Source of the DNA: Duganella lactea
GTDB lineage: Bacteria; Pseudomonadota; Gammaproteobacteria; Burkholderiales; Burkholderiaceae_D
Direction: 5' to 3'
Length of the DNA stretch: 64,000 nucleotides
NCBI RefSeq assembly: GCF_009857505.1
Contig: NZ_WWCP01000013.1
Coordinates: 1-64,000, forward strand
Position numbers and translations under genes: made by a program. Of this stretch, positions 36,031 to 45,167 are shown in pieces. The notes under the pieces are model-generated. The model was given only the letters and a program-made list of their open reading frames with translations. It was not told where the DNA came from and did no database searches. The first letter of the stretch is position 1. Each line of letters starts with the position of its first letter.

Positions 36031-36618
36031 TCAGACCCGGCCATCCTGCTTTTTCACCTGGCGTTCCAGCGCCGCTTTCAGCGACTTGAGCGCCTGGGTA
36101 ACGGCCTCCACCTGCTTGGCGTCCTCGGCGCGCTGGGCCGCGTCGGAGGCGCCGCGCATCGCCGCGCCGGCCACCTCCGCCTCGGCCGACGACTGCTGCT
36201 CGGCATAGGCCTGGCGGGCTTCCTCATGGCCATCGGTGGCGGGTTCCCCGGCCGATGTCGCCGCTGCCGCCGAGCCCTGCTCATCGGCCGGCACGGCGGA
36301 AATATCCGGGAAACCGGTATCGGCGGCGGTCTTCAGCACGCCGGCGGCCTGCTTCAACTGGCTGGCCAATTGTTTCAATTGCTGCAACACCGCCTTGGCG
36401 TCCTTGCCGCCAAACAGCGCCAGCATCTTGCGCAGCGCCTCGATCTGCTTCTTGATTTCCTCCACCCGCTGGCGCGCCAGCGCCTTCTGGTCCTGATCGG
36501 CACGAGTCGACAGGCGGTCGATCACCTCGGCATTTTTGCGCGCGGTGTCCGTCTGCTTTTGCAGCAGATCCATATAGGCATCGGTGCTGACAGACAAATT
36601 GTTGGTGATGGAGAGCAT
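36031..36618 (-). CDS. Cytosolic coiled-coil protein of unknown function
   Basis: A 195-residue protein from the ATG at 36618, chosen because AGGA lies seven bases upstream; an ATG at 36651 in frame lacks a good site. The sequence is largely helical and charged: a heptad-like segment (TARKNAEVIDRLSTRADQDQKALARQRVEEIKKQIEALRKML, residues about 22-63), then QLKQLASQLKQA, an Ala/Glu-rich middle, and another helix ending ALKSLKAALERQVKKQDGRV at the C-terminus. No signal peptide or membrane segment. I do not recognise a family. It is convergent with the adenosyltransferase-family gene with no space between stops. Confidence 0.65.
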   Translation of the reverse strand: MLSITNNLSVSTDAYMDLLQKQTDTARKNAEVIDRLSTRADQDQKALARQRVEEIKKQIEALRKMLALFGGKDAKAVLQQLKQLASQLKQAAGVLKTAADTGFPDISAVPADEQGSAAAATSAGEPATDGHEEARQAYAEQQSSAEAEVAGAAMRGASDAAQRAEDAKQVEAVTQALKSLKAALERQVKKQDGRV

Positions 36619-36782
36619 GATGGCATCCTGCGAGTAAGCTTGGTCACTCATTACAGGCGACTGCAGCGGCCGTTTTGTTAAGCCACGCGGGGCCTCTGCC
36701 AAAAGTCCCGCCTGATCTTTTGATGGGTAAAAATCGGCTGTTTCATTGTTAGCATCGACTTCCCGACATGAAAGGATCTAGC

Positions 36783-37556
36783 ATGAAGACCTCCCTCGCC
36801 CGTTTCGCCCTGAGCGCCGCCCTCCTCGGCGCCGCCTGCGCCGCCCATGCCAAACCGACCGTGGTGCTGGTGCACGGCGCCTTCGCCGACTCGTCCAGCT
36901 GGGACGGCGTGATCGCCAAACTGGAAAAAGACGGCTACACCGTCATCGGTGCCGCCAATCCGCTGCGCAGCGTCAAGAGCGACGCCGCCTCGGTGGCCTC
37001 GGTGGTCAACAGCGTGACCGGCCCGGTGGTGCTGGTCGGTCACTCGTATGGCGGTTCGGTGATCAGCGCGGCCGCGGCCGGCGCAACCAACGTCAAGGCG
37101 CTGGTCTATGTGGCCGCGTTCGCGCCGGACAGCGGCGAGACCGCGGTCGGCCTGTCGAACAAATTCCCCGGCAGCACGCTCGGCCCGGCGCTGGCGCCAC
37201 CGGTCGCGCTGGCCGACGGCGGCAAGGACCTGTACATCCGGCAGGACAAGTTCCACCAGCAGTTCGCCGCCGACGTGCCGGCCGCCAAAGCGCGCCTGAT
37301 GGCCGCCGGCCAGCGCCCGATCACCGACGCCGCGCTGAACGAGGCGGCGCCGGCGCCGGCCTGGAAAACCATCCCGTCGTGGTTCATTTATGGCAAGGCG
37401 GACAAGAATATTCCCGCCGCCTCGCAAGATTTCATGGCCAAGCGCGCCAACGCCAGGAAAACCGTGGTGATCGACGGCGCCTCGCACGTGGTGATGACCT
37501 CGCATCCAACCGAGGTGGCGACGCTGATCGAAGAAGCCGCCGCCACCGTCAAGTAA
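36783..37556 (+). CDS. Exported alpha/beta hydrolase
   Basis: A 257-residue exported alpha/beta hydrolase. The ATG at 36783 has AAAGGA upstream and a signal peptide ending CAAHA. It contains the HGAFADSSSW oxyanion region, nucleophile GHSYGG near residue 86, the acid in IYGKADKNIP and the base in DGASHVVMTSHP near the end. This pattern matches the exported AB-hydrolase_6 type proteins common in soil proteobacteria, related to esterases and hydroxynitrile-lyase-like enzymes. The substrate is not known. It is convergent with the histidine kinase gene 15 bases away. Confidence 0.88.
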   Translation: MKTSLARFALSAALLGAACAAHAKPTVVLVHGAFADSSSWDGVIAKLEKDGYTVIGAANPLRSVKSDAASVASVVNSVTGPVVLVGHSYGGSVISAAAAGATNVKALVYVAAFAPDSGETAVGLSNKFPGSTLGPALAPPVALADGGKDLYIRQDKFHQQFAADVPAAKARLMAAGQRPITDAALNEAAPAPAWKTIPSWFIYGKADKNIPAASQDFMAKRANARKTVVIDGASHVVMTSHPTEVATLIEEAAATVK

Positions 37557-37571
37557 GCGCTCAACCGACGC

Positions 37572-39515
37572 TTATTTGCGCTTGACCTTGGGGAAGCGCA
37601 GCTTGTAGTGCAAGCCCATGCCAGGCGCGCTGACCACTTTCACCGTGCCGCCCAGCGCGCCCGTCACCAGGTTGTACAGGATGTGCGCGCCGAGCCCGCT
37701 GCCGCCGGCGCCACGCTTGGTGGTGAAGAACGGGTCGAACAGCTGCGCCAGCGTGCTGCTGTCCATGCCGACGCCGTCGTCGCTGTAGTCGAACTCGACA
37801 AAATCACCGTCCACCTTGCCGCCGATCTTGATCTTGCCCGACTGCCCCTCCTCAAAACCGTGCACCAGCGAGTTGACCACCATGTTGGTGACGATCTGCG
37901 AAATGGCGCCGGGGAAGCTGGCCATGTTGATCTGCTCGTCGCAGTCGATCTCGACCTGGATCGGCTTGCCCTTGAGCTTGGGCTGCAGCGACAGCAGCAC
38001 CTCATCCAGATATTTGCGCAGGTTGAAGCTGCGGATATCGTCCGAGGACTGGTCCACCGCCACCTGCTTGAAGCTGCGCACCAGCGCGGCGGCGCGCTGG
38101 GTGTTGGTGGTCATGATCTTCAGCGACTGGTCGATGATCTCGAAGAACTGGTTCAGGCCGTCCTCATCCAGCGCGCCGTTGGCCAGGTCCTCGCGCGTCA
38201 GCTTCAGCTCTTCCACCAGATGGCTGGTGGCGGTGACGCAGATGCCCAGCGGCGTGTTGATTTCATGCGCCACACCGGCCACCAGCCGGCCCAGCGACGC
38301 CAGCTTTTCCTGCCGCACCAATTCGCCCTGCGCGTCCTTCAGCGAGGTCAGCGCGTTTTCCAGCGCGGCGTTCTGCTGCTCCAGCGTTTCCTTGGCCTGA
38401 CGGATCTGGCGATCGGCCTGCATGCGGGCAATCGCCACCGCCACGTGGCTGGCCATGAAGGCCAGGATGTCGAGGTCGGCCTGGGTGTAGCGCACCGACT
38501 CGTCGTAGCTCTGCACGATGATCACGCCGTAGGCCTGGTCGCCCAGCAGCATCGGCGCGCCCATCCAGCTGGCGATGTCCACGCTGCCCAGCGGGTGCGC
38601 CATCTCGCCGCTGTCGACCAGCGCCTGCAGGCCGGCGCGGTCCAGCAGCATGGCCTGCTTGCGCTGCAGGATGTACGAGGACATGCCGACCCCGTAATCA
38701 AAACGCCGCACCGGCACTTGCGAGTCCTTCTCGTCGACAAAATAGGGGATGCTGACTTCCTGCGTGTCCGGGTGGTACAGCGCCATCAGGAAATTCTTGG
38801 CGGGCACCAGCTCGCTGATGATCTGGTGCAGGCGCATATTCAGGCGGCTGCCGCCGGTGGCGGTGGCCGACAGATTGGCCAGCTCATACAGCGCGCGCTG
38901 AATGTTCTCGGCGCGGCGCCGCTCGGCCACCTCGTGCTGCAGCTGGGCGGTGCGTTCCAGCACCGCGCGCTCCAGCCGGTCGACACTCTGCAAGCCCTGC
39001 AGCGCGCTCGACACGTGGGTGGCGATCAGCTTGAACAGCGCCTGGTCTTCCTCGCTGAAGGTGTGCTGCTTGTCATAGCTCTGGATCACCACCGCGCCCA
39101 GCACCTGATGGTTCTGGTCCAGCAGCGGGCAGCCCATCCAGTGCTCGGCGATGGTGCCGATGCCGAAGCCGGCATTGTCGGCGCGCTTGGAGCGGTGCTC
39201 GTCCGCCGTCATGGCGATGCTCTCGCGGGCGCGGATCACCGCCTCGGTCGGCGACTCCCCCGGCACCAGCTCGAACAGCTCGTCGCGGCTGGGCGGTTCG
39301 TCGAGCTCGTCGACGAAATAGACGAACCGCACCAGATTCGGCGGCCCATCCTGATGGCTCAGCGCGACAAAGAAGTTGGCCGCGTACATGATGCGGCCCA
39401 GCGCCGCGTGCACGGCCTGCAGAAATTCACTGATATCGGTGCAACTGCTGGACTTCTGACCGATTTCCAGCAGCACGGTTTGCACGGCTTCCAGCCGGGT
39501 GAGACGACTTTCCAT
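37572..39515 (-). CDS. Soluble double-GAF sensor histidine kinase
   Basis: A 647-residue cytosolic histidine kinase. The start at 39515 begins MESRLTRLEAVQTVLLEIG, a family-like N-terminus; 26 earlier codons in frame look like leader. Two GAF domains (about 30-170 and 215-370), related in sequence (GCPLLDQNHQVLGAVVIQSYD and GAPMLLGDQAYGVIIVQSYD), are linked by coiled coil. The H-box is GVAHEINTP with H417, followed by an HATPase domain with MVVNSLVHGFE (N-box), DDGVGMD and GSGLGAH. There are no transmembrane segments, so it senses an internal or diffusible signal. No response regulator gene is adjacent. Confidence 0.92.
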   Translation of the reverse strand: MESRLTRLEAVQTVLLEIGQKSSSCTDISEFLQAVHAALGRIMYAANFFVALSHQDGPPNLVRFVYFVDELDEPPSRDELFELVPGESPTEAVIRARESIAMTADEHRSKRADNAGFGIGTIAEHWMGCPLLDQNHQVLGAVVIQSYDKQHTFSEEDQALFKLIATHVSSALQGLQSVDRLERAVLERTAQLQHEVAERRRAENIQRALYELANLSATATGGSRLNMRLHQIISELVPAKNFLMALYHPDTQEVSIPYFVDEKDSQVPVRRFDYGVGMSSYILQRKQAMLLDRAGLQALVDSGEMAHPLGSVDIASWMGAPMLLGDQAYGVIIVQSYDESVRYTQADLDILAFMASHVAVAIARMQADRQIRQAKETLEQQNAALENALTSLKDAQGELVRQEKLASLGRLVAGVAHEINTPLGICVTATSHLVEELKLTREDLANGALDEDGLNQFFEIIDQSLKIMTTNTQRAAALVRSFKQVAVDQSSDDIRSFNLRKYLDEVLLSLQPKLKGKPIQVEIDCDEQINMASFPGAISQIVTNMVVNSLVHGFEEGQSGKIKIGGKVDGDFVEFDYSDDGVGMDSSTLAQLFDPFFTTKRGAGGSGLGAHILYNLVTGALGGTVKVVSAPGMGLHYKLRFPKVKRK

Positions 39516-39594
39516 CGATTTTCCTATGTGATGACCTTGCGATACATTCGCACAGGAAATACTAGCACTCCGGCGCGGCCGCGCCCACCTCATT

Positions 39595-40095
39595 TCACGG
39601 CTTTTTGTAGCCGTGGTCGATCCAGGCCCCGGCGCTGGTGGCGCTGAGCTTGAAGGTCGGGGCGACGCGCACCCGGGCCAGTTCCTCGCCGTACTGGTCG
39701 AAGGCGGTCAGCGTGGCGTAGGGATCGTCCTCGTCCGGCGTGATGTCGAGGCAGACCTTGACCGGGCCGTCGTCGGTGCCGACGGTCAGGTTCTTGTGCA
39801 GTTGGGCGTGCAGTTGCTGCTCGTGGCGGCGGATCACCTCGTTGGCGGTCTTGACCAGCGTGTTGAAGGCGTTGACGTCCAGCGGCTTGGGATTTTTCTT
39901 GTCGCGGCCCATGGTCCACGGACCGACCAGCGCCGGCTCCGGTTCGCCATCCTTGATCATCGCCACGGCCCAGCCGTCGTCATCGTCGTTCTTGATCACG
40001 CGCGCGGTCCAGCCATTGCCTTGCCACAGGCGATCCTCTTGCACCGGCGCATCGTCATCCGCATCGTCATCCGCATCGTGGTAGTCATTGCTCAT
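39595..40095 (-). CDS. Acidic cytosolic protein of unknown function
   Basis: A 166-residue protein. The start at 40095 gives the very acidic N-terminus MSNDYHDADDDADDDAP, encoded in part by a 12-base tandem repeat (40049-40079). The rest reads as alternating strands and helices (WTARVIKNDDDDGWAVAMIK, LVGPWTMGRDKKNPKPLD, FNTLVKTANEVIRRHEQQL, VKVCLDITPDEDDPYATLTAFD), with the end matching GAWIDHGYKKP. No signal peptide, membrane segment or known catalytic motif. I do not recognise a family. It is divergent from the porin gene. Confidence 0.7.
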   Translation of the reverse strand: MSNDYHDADDDADDDAPVQEDRLWQGNGWTARVIKNDDDDGWAVAMIKDGEPEPALVGPWTMGRDKKNPKPLDVNAFNTLVKTANEVIRRHEQQLHAQLHKNLTVGTDDGPVKVCLDITPDEDDPYATLTAFDQYGEELARVRVAPTFKLSATSAGAWIDHGYKKP

Positions 40096-40175
40096 ACTTA
40101 TGGTCGTGTCGAAAAAAAGAAGGGGATGGAATAATAAGCGGCTCGCCCCGTAACAACAATAGGAACCCGGCAACC

Positions 40176-41243
40176 ATGCGCAAGATTCTCCCCGCCCTCC
40201 TGGCCGTCGCCTGCACCGGCGCCTGCGCCCAAAGCAATGTGCAGATTTACGGCCGCCTGAATGTCGGCCTGGAAAGCCTGCAAAACGACGGCACCCGTGT
40301 CGCGCGCCTGAGCAACAACCGCTCGGTGCTGGGTTTTAACGGCAGCGAGGACCTCGGTGGCGGCACCAAGGTCATTTTCCAGATCGAAGGCACGCTGTCG
40401 CCGGACACCGGCGCCGGCAGCCCGGCCGCGCGCGACACCCGCATCGGCCTGCAGGGCCAGGCCGGCACGCTGTTCGCCGGCAATTGGGTGACGCCATACA
40501 ACGGCGCCACCGCCGGCCTCGATCCCTACTACCCGACCACCGCCGGCTACATGAGCATTATGGGCAACGGTTCCGGCGCCAGCGTCAGCAACACCAGCGA
40601 CGTCGCGTCCTTCGACCGCCGCCAGCAAAACAGCCTGCACTACTGGACGCCGGTGTGGCACGGCCTGCAACTGCGCGTGGCGCAGGGCCTGAGCGAGGAA
40701 CGACCGGCCAACGGCGCCAAGCCGTCGCTGACCTCGACCGCCGTGGTCTATGAGCAAGGACCGTGGTACGCCACCGCCGCCTACGAGCGCCACCACGAAT
40801 ACCAGGGACCGGGCCTGAACGACAGCGCCGCCAAGCTGGGCGCCGGCTACCGTTTCGGCGACACCCGCATCGCGCTGGTGGCCGAGAAGCTGCGCTACGA
40901 AACCGCCGCCGGCACGCTGGAGCGCAACGACCGCTACGTGTCGGTCACCCACCAATTGGGCCGGGGCGTGTTCAAGCTGAGCGCCGGGCACGCCGGCGAC
41001 GGCACCGGCAGCGCGGCGGACGGCACCACCATCGGCTTCGTCCGCAAGGGCGCGGACACCGGCGCCACCCACGTCACCGCCGGCTACGACTACAACCTGT
41101 CCGCGCGCAGCACCGTGTACGCCTACTACAGCCACCTGCACAACCAGCGCAACGGCGTGGTCGACTTCGCCATCAATAGTCTCGGTGCACAGCCGGGCGC
41201 CACGCTGAAAGGCGTGGTGCTGGGGCTACGTCACAATTTCTGA
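40176..41243 (+). CDS. Outer-membrane general porin (Porin_4 type)
   Basis: A 355-residue trimeric-type porin. AGGAA precedes the ATG, the signal peptide ends ACAQ, and the mature protein starts SNVQIYGRLNVGLESLQNDG, typical of betaproteobacterial porins. Recognisable segments include SEDLGGGTKVIFQIEGTL, the loop-3 region with TSDVASFDRRQQNSLHYWTP, and the C-terminal strand VVLGLRHNF ending in phenylalanine, needed for assembly by the BAM complex. It allows diffusion of small polar solutes. Single gene with no terminator seen. Confidence 0.95.
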   Translation: MRKILPALLAVACTGACAQSNVQIYGRLNVGLESLQNDGTRVARLSNNRSVLGFNGSEDLGGGTKVIFQIEGTLSPDTGAGSPAARDTRIGLQGQAGTLFAGNWVTPYNGATAGLDPYYPTTAGYMSIMGNGSGASVSNTSDVASFDRRQQNSLHYWTPVWHGLQLRVAQGLSEERPANGAKPSLTSTAVVYEQGPWYATAAYERHHEYQGPGLNDSAAKLGAGYRFGDTRIALVAEKLRYETAAGTLERNDRYVSVTHQLGRGVFKLSAGHAGDGTGSAADGTTIGFVRKGADTGATHVTAGYDYNLSARSTVYAYYSHLHNQRNGVVDFAINSLGAQPGATLKGVVLGLRHNF

Positions 41244-41282
41244 GCACCCGCCGGCGGGCCGCTTGACGGTGGTGGCGTCCCG

Positions 41283-41525
41283 CTAGCAGGTGACGCAAGG
41301 CGTCCGCTCGGTGATCGGCGGTTTCGGCGGCGCGATGCGCGGATCGATGGCCGGTTCCGGCTGCTGATAACTGAACGGTGTAATGATGATAGGCGGTATC
41401 GCGGGCGGCGCCGAAGGCGGGCCCTTGGGGCCGCCGCCGGACAGGCGCCGGGCGCTGCGCTGGCGCCGCTTACACGCACGTGTCGAAGGGAGCGATTGCC
41501 CTTCGCTCATTGCAAGCCAAGCCAT
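41283..41525 (-). CDS. Small proline-rich protein with strong ribosome binding site
   Basis: An 80-residue open frame with AGGAGG eight bases before its ATG, the best ribosome binding site in this part of the window. The product has a short N-terminal segment MAWLAMSEGQSLPST, a basic patch (CKRRQRSARRL), and then a Gly/Pro-rich tail with PSAPPAIPPIIITPFSY and PPKPPITERTPCVTC. No signal peptide is evident. I recognise no family. The strong site and its position in an otherwise empty gap support it, but the low-complexity sequence means it could still be chance. Confidence 0.45.
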   Translation of the reverse strand: MAWLAMSEGQSLPSTRACKRRQRSARRLSGGGPKGPPSAPPAIPPIIITPFSYQQPEPAIDPRIAPPKPPITERTPCVTC

Positions 41526-41747
41526 GTTCTTGCCCTCCTGATGGAAGTGGGATTATCAGTTTAGCCCACCGTATCTTTAAATCAAGGTCCACTTTCCCCT
41601 CATTGCAGGCACCGCTCGTCGGCGCCGGCATGCGTTCCATCCCGCCAATTTGCCGGTCTGTCGCAATCCGATGGCCCGTCACCGGCCGCGCCGCTACAGT
41701 TTAACCATGCCAAACGGCAAACCAACATCAACAAACGGGATAACGCC

Positions 41748-42140
41748 ATGAATACCAAAGCCAAAAAACTGATCTTCGCCGCCTTGATCCTGCTGCTGGC
41801 GGTCGCCGCTTGCCAATCGATGTTTGGCGACGGCATGCACGTCAACATCGATGGCGACACCATCGACGGCCCGCTGGGCGCGCTACTGGCGGTGGTGTTC
41901 GGTGGCGCCGGCATGCTGCTGGCCGGCGTGATCATGGTCTGCGTGGCGCTGTTCCTGTGCGTGCTGTTCGCCAGCCTCGGCATCCTCGCCGTGTTCGGCG
42001 TGGGGCTGGTGGCGGTGGTGGCCGCCGCCGCGGTCTCGCCGCTGCTGCTGCCGCTGCTGGTGCCGATCGGCCTGTACTGGCTGCTGGTCAGCCGCCCACG
42101 CAAGCAACGCCGCGTGGCCACCACCGAACAAGCCGTGTAA
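41748..42140 (+). CDS. Small inner-membrane protein with two to three helices
   Basis: A 130-residue membrane protein. Hydrophobic segments lie at about 7-23, 44-75 and 77-112 (GMLLAGVIMVCVALFLCVLF; VVAAAAVSPLLLPLLVPIGLYWLL), with a basic C-terminus SRPRKQRR. The first segment ends VAACQS, which could be a lipobox-like or simple anchor sequence. Between the first two segments is the hydrophilic HVNIDGDTIDGPLG stretch. Similar small phage-shock-like or hypothetical membrane proteins are common; function unknown. It is convergent with the CHASE-GGDEF gene three bases away. Confidence 0.75.
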   Translation: MNTKAKKLIFAALILLLAVAACQSMFGDGMHVNIDGDTIDGPLGALLAVVFGGAGMLLAGVIMVCVALFLCVLFASLGILAVFGVGLVAVVAAAAVSPLLLPLLVPIGLYWLLVSRPRKQRRVATTEQAV

Positions 42141-42143
42141 ATT

Positions 42144-45100
42144 TCAACCGGAAGCGGCCGGGACCTGATGCCCCGGCCGATCCGCCTCACTCTCCATGCG
42201 TTCCACCCGGTTGCGGCCGCCCCCCTTGGCGCGATACAAGGCCTGGTCGGCACGGCTCAGCGCCTGATCGCCGCCGGCGGTTTTCCCGCCCATGACCGCC
42301 ACCCCGATGCTGACCGTGATGTGCAGCGCAACGCCATCGTCGAGCCGCATCGCCGTCTGTGCCACCCGCTGGCGCAGACGTTCGGCAAACACCACGCCCG
42401 CCTCCAGATCGGTCCCCGGCAGCAGGATGGCGAACTCCTCGCCGCCGATGCGGCCCAGCATGTCGATCTTGCGCTGGCTGTCGCGCATCAGTTGCGCCAA
42501 CTGGCGCAGCACCACGTCACCGGCCGCGTGGCCATGTTCATCGTTGATACGCTTGAAGTGGTCGATATCCAGCAACAGCACCGCCGCCACCGATCCGATA
42601 TCGCGCCGCAGGCGGCCCTGCTCCTGCTCCAGCCGGCCCATGAACTCGCGCCGGTTCGGCAGGCCGGTGAGGAAGTCGGTGGTGGCCAGCACGCGCAGTT
42701 CATCGTCCATGCGCCGGCGCTCGGTGATGTCCAGCGTCGAGACGATGACGAAGTTCAGGCTGTGCGTGTGGCCCGGCATCACCAGCAGCGTCAGTTCGTT
42801 CAGCCGCGCGACGCCGTCAAGCCGCTCGAAGCTGCCCTCGCAGGCGAACAGCTGCTGGCCCTGCGCCAGCGCCGCCAGCGCGCGCGCGAAATTCGGCATG
42901 GCGGCGGCGTCGAAGTTCTGCGCCAGCGACAGCGCGCCGAGCTCCTTGCGGCCGTCCGGCGCGGCCACCTGGGTCAGTGCGGCGGCGTTGACATCGACGA
43001 TGCGCACCAGCGCGGCCAGTCGCCGCAGCTGGCTCGGATTGGCCTGCAGATAGGCGGCCAGGTCGTCGACGCCGGACTCCGCCAGTTCGGCCAGCGCGTT
43101 GCGCACCGCCGACCAGTCCTGCTCCCACAGCGCCACCGGCGCGTGGTCGTACAGGCTGCGGAAGCGCGCCTCGCCGGCGCGCAGCGCCGCCGCCGCCCGC
43201 GCCCGCTCGATGGCGATGGCGGCCAGCCGCGCGCCCTGTTCGATCAGCGCGATCTCCGCCACGCCGGGCAGGCGCGCTTCACGGTGGTAGAGGGCGAAGG
43301 TGCCCAGCACCGCGCCGCTGGTGCTGATGATCGGATCGGACCAGCAGGCCCCGAGCCGCGCCTGCAAGGCCTGGTCGCGATACGCGGCCCACGACGGCGC
43401 GCTGCGGATATCCTCGATGATCACGCGGCTGCGCGTCAGCACCGCCTCGCCGCAGGCGCCAATCCCGGCGCCGATCGGCTTGCCATGCACCGCCGCGTTG
43501 AAGAACGCCGGCAGGCTGGGCGCCGCCGCCACCAGCAGGTTTTCGCCGCTGTCGTCCAGCAGCAGAATGCTGCACAACAAATCCTCGTTGTCCGCCTCCA
43601 CGCCCAGCGCCACCGCTTGCAGAATGGCGTACAGCGGCGCGCCGCTGGCCAGCAGCTCCAGCACATGGCGGCGCATTTGCTCGCGCCGCTCGATCTGGGT
43701 GCGCTCGGTGATGTCACGGAAGGACCAGATGCGCGCCGGCTCGCTGCCCAGCATCAGGCCGCGCCTGTGCTGCTCGATCACGCGGCCGTCCTTCAGCCGC
43801 AGCACCGCGCTTTGCTCGTGGCGCGCCGCGCCGTCCAGCCGCGGGCCGCCGTCCGGATCGCGCAGCTGCGCGACCATGTGGCCGGTCAGCACCGCGCCGT
43901 CGCCTTGCCAGTCCAGCTGTTCCGGCACGTTCCACAATTCGCGCAGACGGCGGTTGGAGTTGAGCACCTCACCGCGCAGATTGTCGACCAGGATGCCATC
44001 GACGGTGGAGTCCAGAATGCTGCGCAACATGGCCTGGCTGCGCTGAGCGCTGTCGGCCAGCACCATCAGCTTGTCCTGGCCCTGCTTCAGTTCCTCCGCC
44101 AGCGCGCGGCTGCGCTGCAGGCCCGCGCGCGCCTGTAGCCGGCCGCGCGCCAGCAGCCAGGTGAGCCACGCCAGCAGCACGCTGAACGCCACGCCGGAGG
44201 CGGCGATCTGCTGCGCCTTGTCGGTGCGCACCGTCACCGCGCCCGGCAACAGCGAGATGCGCAGCGTCCACGTGTGGTTGGCGATGCTGATCTGCTGCCG
44301 CGTCGAGCGCAGGCCGCCGTCGGCATGCGGCGCGCTGTCGTACATCGGCGCCTCATGTCCGGTGGCGTCGCCGTCGTAGATTTCCACGTCCAGCGCGGCG
44401 GCGCGCGGACCGCCCAGTCCCGCCATCAGATCGCCGATACGGAACGGCGCGTACACCCAGCCGCGCAGGGCGGCGCGGCGCTGCGCCAGCGTGTCGAGCG
44501 GGCGTGGATGAACGTACACCGGCAGCACCACCAGAAAGCCCGACTGCACCGGCTCCCCCGCCTCCTGCACCAGCCGGATCGTCGGGGTCATGACCGGCTG
44601 GGCGGAGTCGCGCGCCTGTTCCAGCGCGCCGCGCCGATGCGCCTCGGAAGCGGTGTCGTAGCCGAAGGCGCGGCGGTTGTTGTCGTTGAACGGTTCCAGG
44701 TAGACGATCGGCGCATACCAGGCACGCTCGCCGTCCGGCACGATGCGGTAGTCGGGGAAGCCCTCGCGCCGCACGGCCGCTTCATGCGCGGCCCGCTCGC
44801 CCGCGCCGACCAGTTGTATGTAGCCGATGCCGTGCACGCCGGGGAAGTGCCGGTGCAGGTCCTGGCCGGTCAGATAGGTGCGGAACTCGTCGCGGTCCAC
44901 CACCTGCGAGCTGGCGAACAAACCCTGCACGCCGTACAGCGCCTGCACATAGGTCTGCATGCGCTGATCGAGACTGTTGACCAGCTCCCGCGCGCGGCTG
45001 TCAAAGTCGGCCTGCACGTCCTGCTCGGCGTCGGCCAGCGCGTCGCGCCACAGCACCGCCGTCACGCCCAGGCAGCCGCCCAGCACCAGCAGCGGCAGCA

Positions 45101-45167
45101 CGCGCGGCGACAGCAGCTCCTGCACCAGGCGGCGCAACCGCAAACGGGCACCAGCGGCGGCGGACAT
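42144..45167 (-). CDS. CHASE-PAS-GAF-GGDEF diguanylate cyclase
   Basis: A 1007-residue membrane diguanylate cyclase. TM1 is near residues 23-40, followed by a periplasmic CHASE domain (about 75-265; GVQGLFASSQVVDRDEFRTY, HFPGVHGIGYI), TM2 near 318-340, a PAS domain (about 370-480), a GAF domain (about 490-640), a second PAS-like region and the GGDEF domain. The active-site motif is GGEEF at 908-912, and RKID five residues before it forms an intact RxxD inhibitory site. No EAL domain is attached. Its ATG directly follows the queC stop codon with no spacer, so it is probably translated from the queC message. Confidence 0.92.
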   Translation of the reverse strand: MSAAAGARLRLRRLVQELLSPRVLPLLVLGGCLGVTAVLWRDALADAEQDVQADFDSRARELVNSLDQRMQTYVQALYGVQGLFASSQVVDRDEFRTYLTGQDLHRHFPGVHGIGYIQLVGAGERAAHEAAVRREGFPDYRIVPDGERAWYAPIVYLEPFNDNNRRAFGYDTASEAHRRGALEQARDSAQPVMTPTIRLVQEAGEPVQSGFLVVLPVYVHPRPLDTLAQRRAALRGWVYAPFRIGDLMAGLGGPRAAALDVEIYDGDATGHEAPMYDSAPHADGGLRSTRQQISIANHTWTLRISLLPGAVTVRTDKAQQIAASGVAFSVLLAWLTWLLARGRLQARAGLQRSRALAEELKQGQDKLMVLADSAQRSQAMLRSILDSTVDGILVDNLRGEVLNSNRRLRELWNVPEQLDWQGDGAVLTGHMVAQLRDPDGGPRLDGAARHEQSAVLRLKDGRVIEQHRRGLMLGSEPARIWSFRDITERTQIERREQMRRHVLELLASGAPLYAILQAVALGVEADNEDLLCSILLLDDSGENLLVAAAPSLPAFFNAAVHGKPIGAGIGACGEAVLTRSRVIIEDIRSAPSWAAYRDQALQARLGACWSDPIISTSGAVLGTFALYHREARLPGVAEIALIEQGARLAAIAIERARAAAALRAGEARFRSLYDHAPVALWEQDWSAVRNALAELAESGVDDLAAYLQANPSQLRRLAALVRIVDVNAAALTQVAAPDGRKELGALSLAQNFDAAAMPNFARALAALAQGQQLFACEGSFERLDGVARLNELTLLVMPGHTHSLNFVIVSTLDITERRRMDDELRVLATTDFLTGLPNRREFMGRLEQEQGRLRRDIGSVAAVLLLDIDHFKRINDEHGHAAGDVVLRQLAQLMRDSQRKIDMLGRIGGEEFAILLPGTDLEAGVVFAERLRQRVAQTAMRLDDGVALHITVSIGVAVMGGKTAGGDQALSRADQALYRAKGGGRNRVERMESEADRPGHQVPAASG

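Noticed and set aside
37608..39647. 679-codon plus-strand frame opposite the histidine kinase
   Set aside because: Shadow of a gene with clear GAF, H-box and ATPase motifs.
40049..40079. 12-bp tandem repeat in the acidic protein gene
   Set aside because: Explained by the repeated acidic Asp/Ala coding sequence at the N-terminus.
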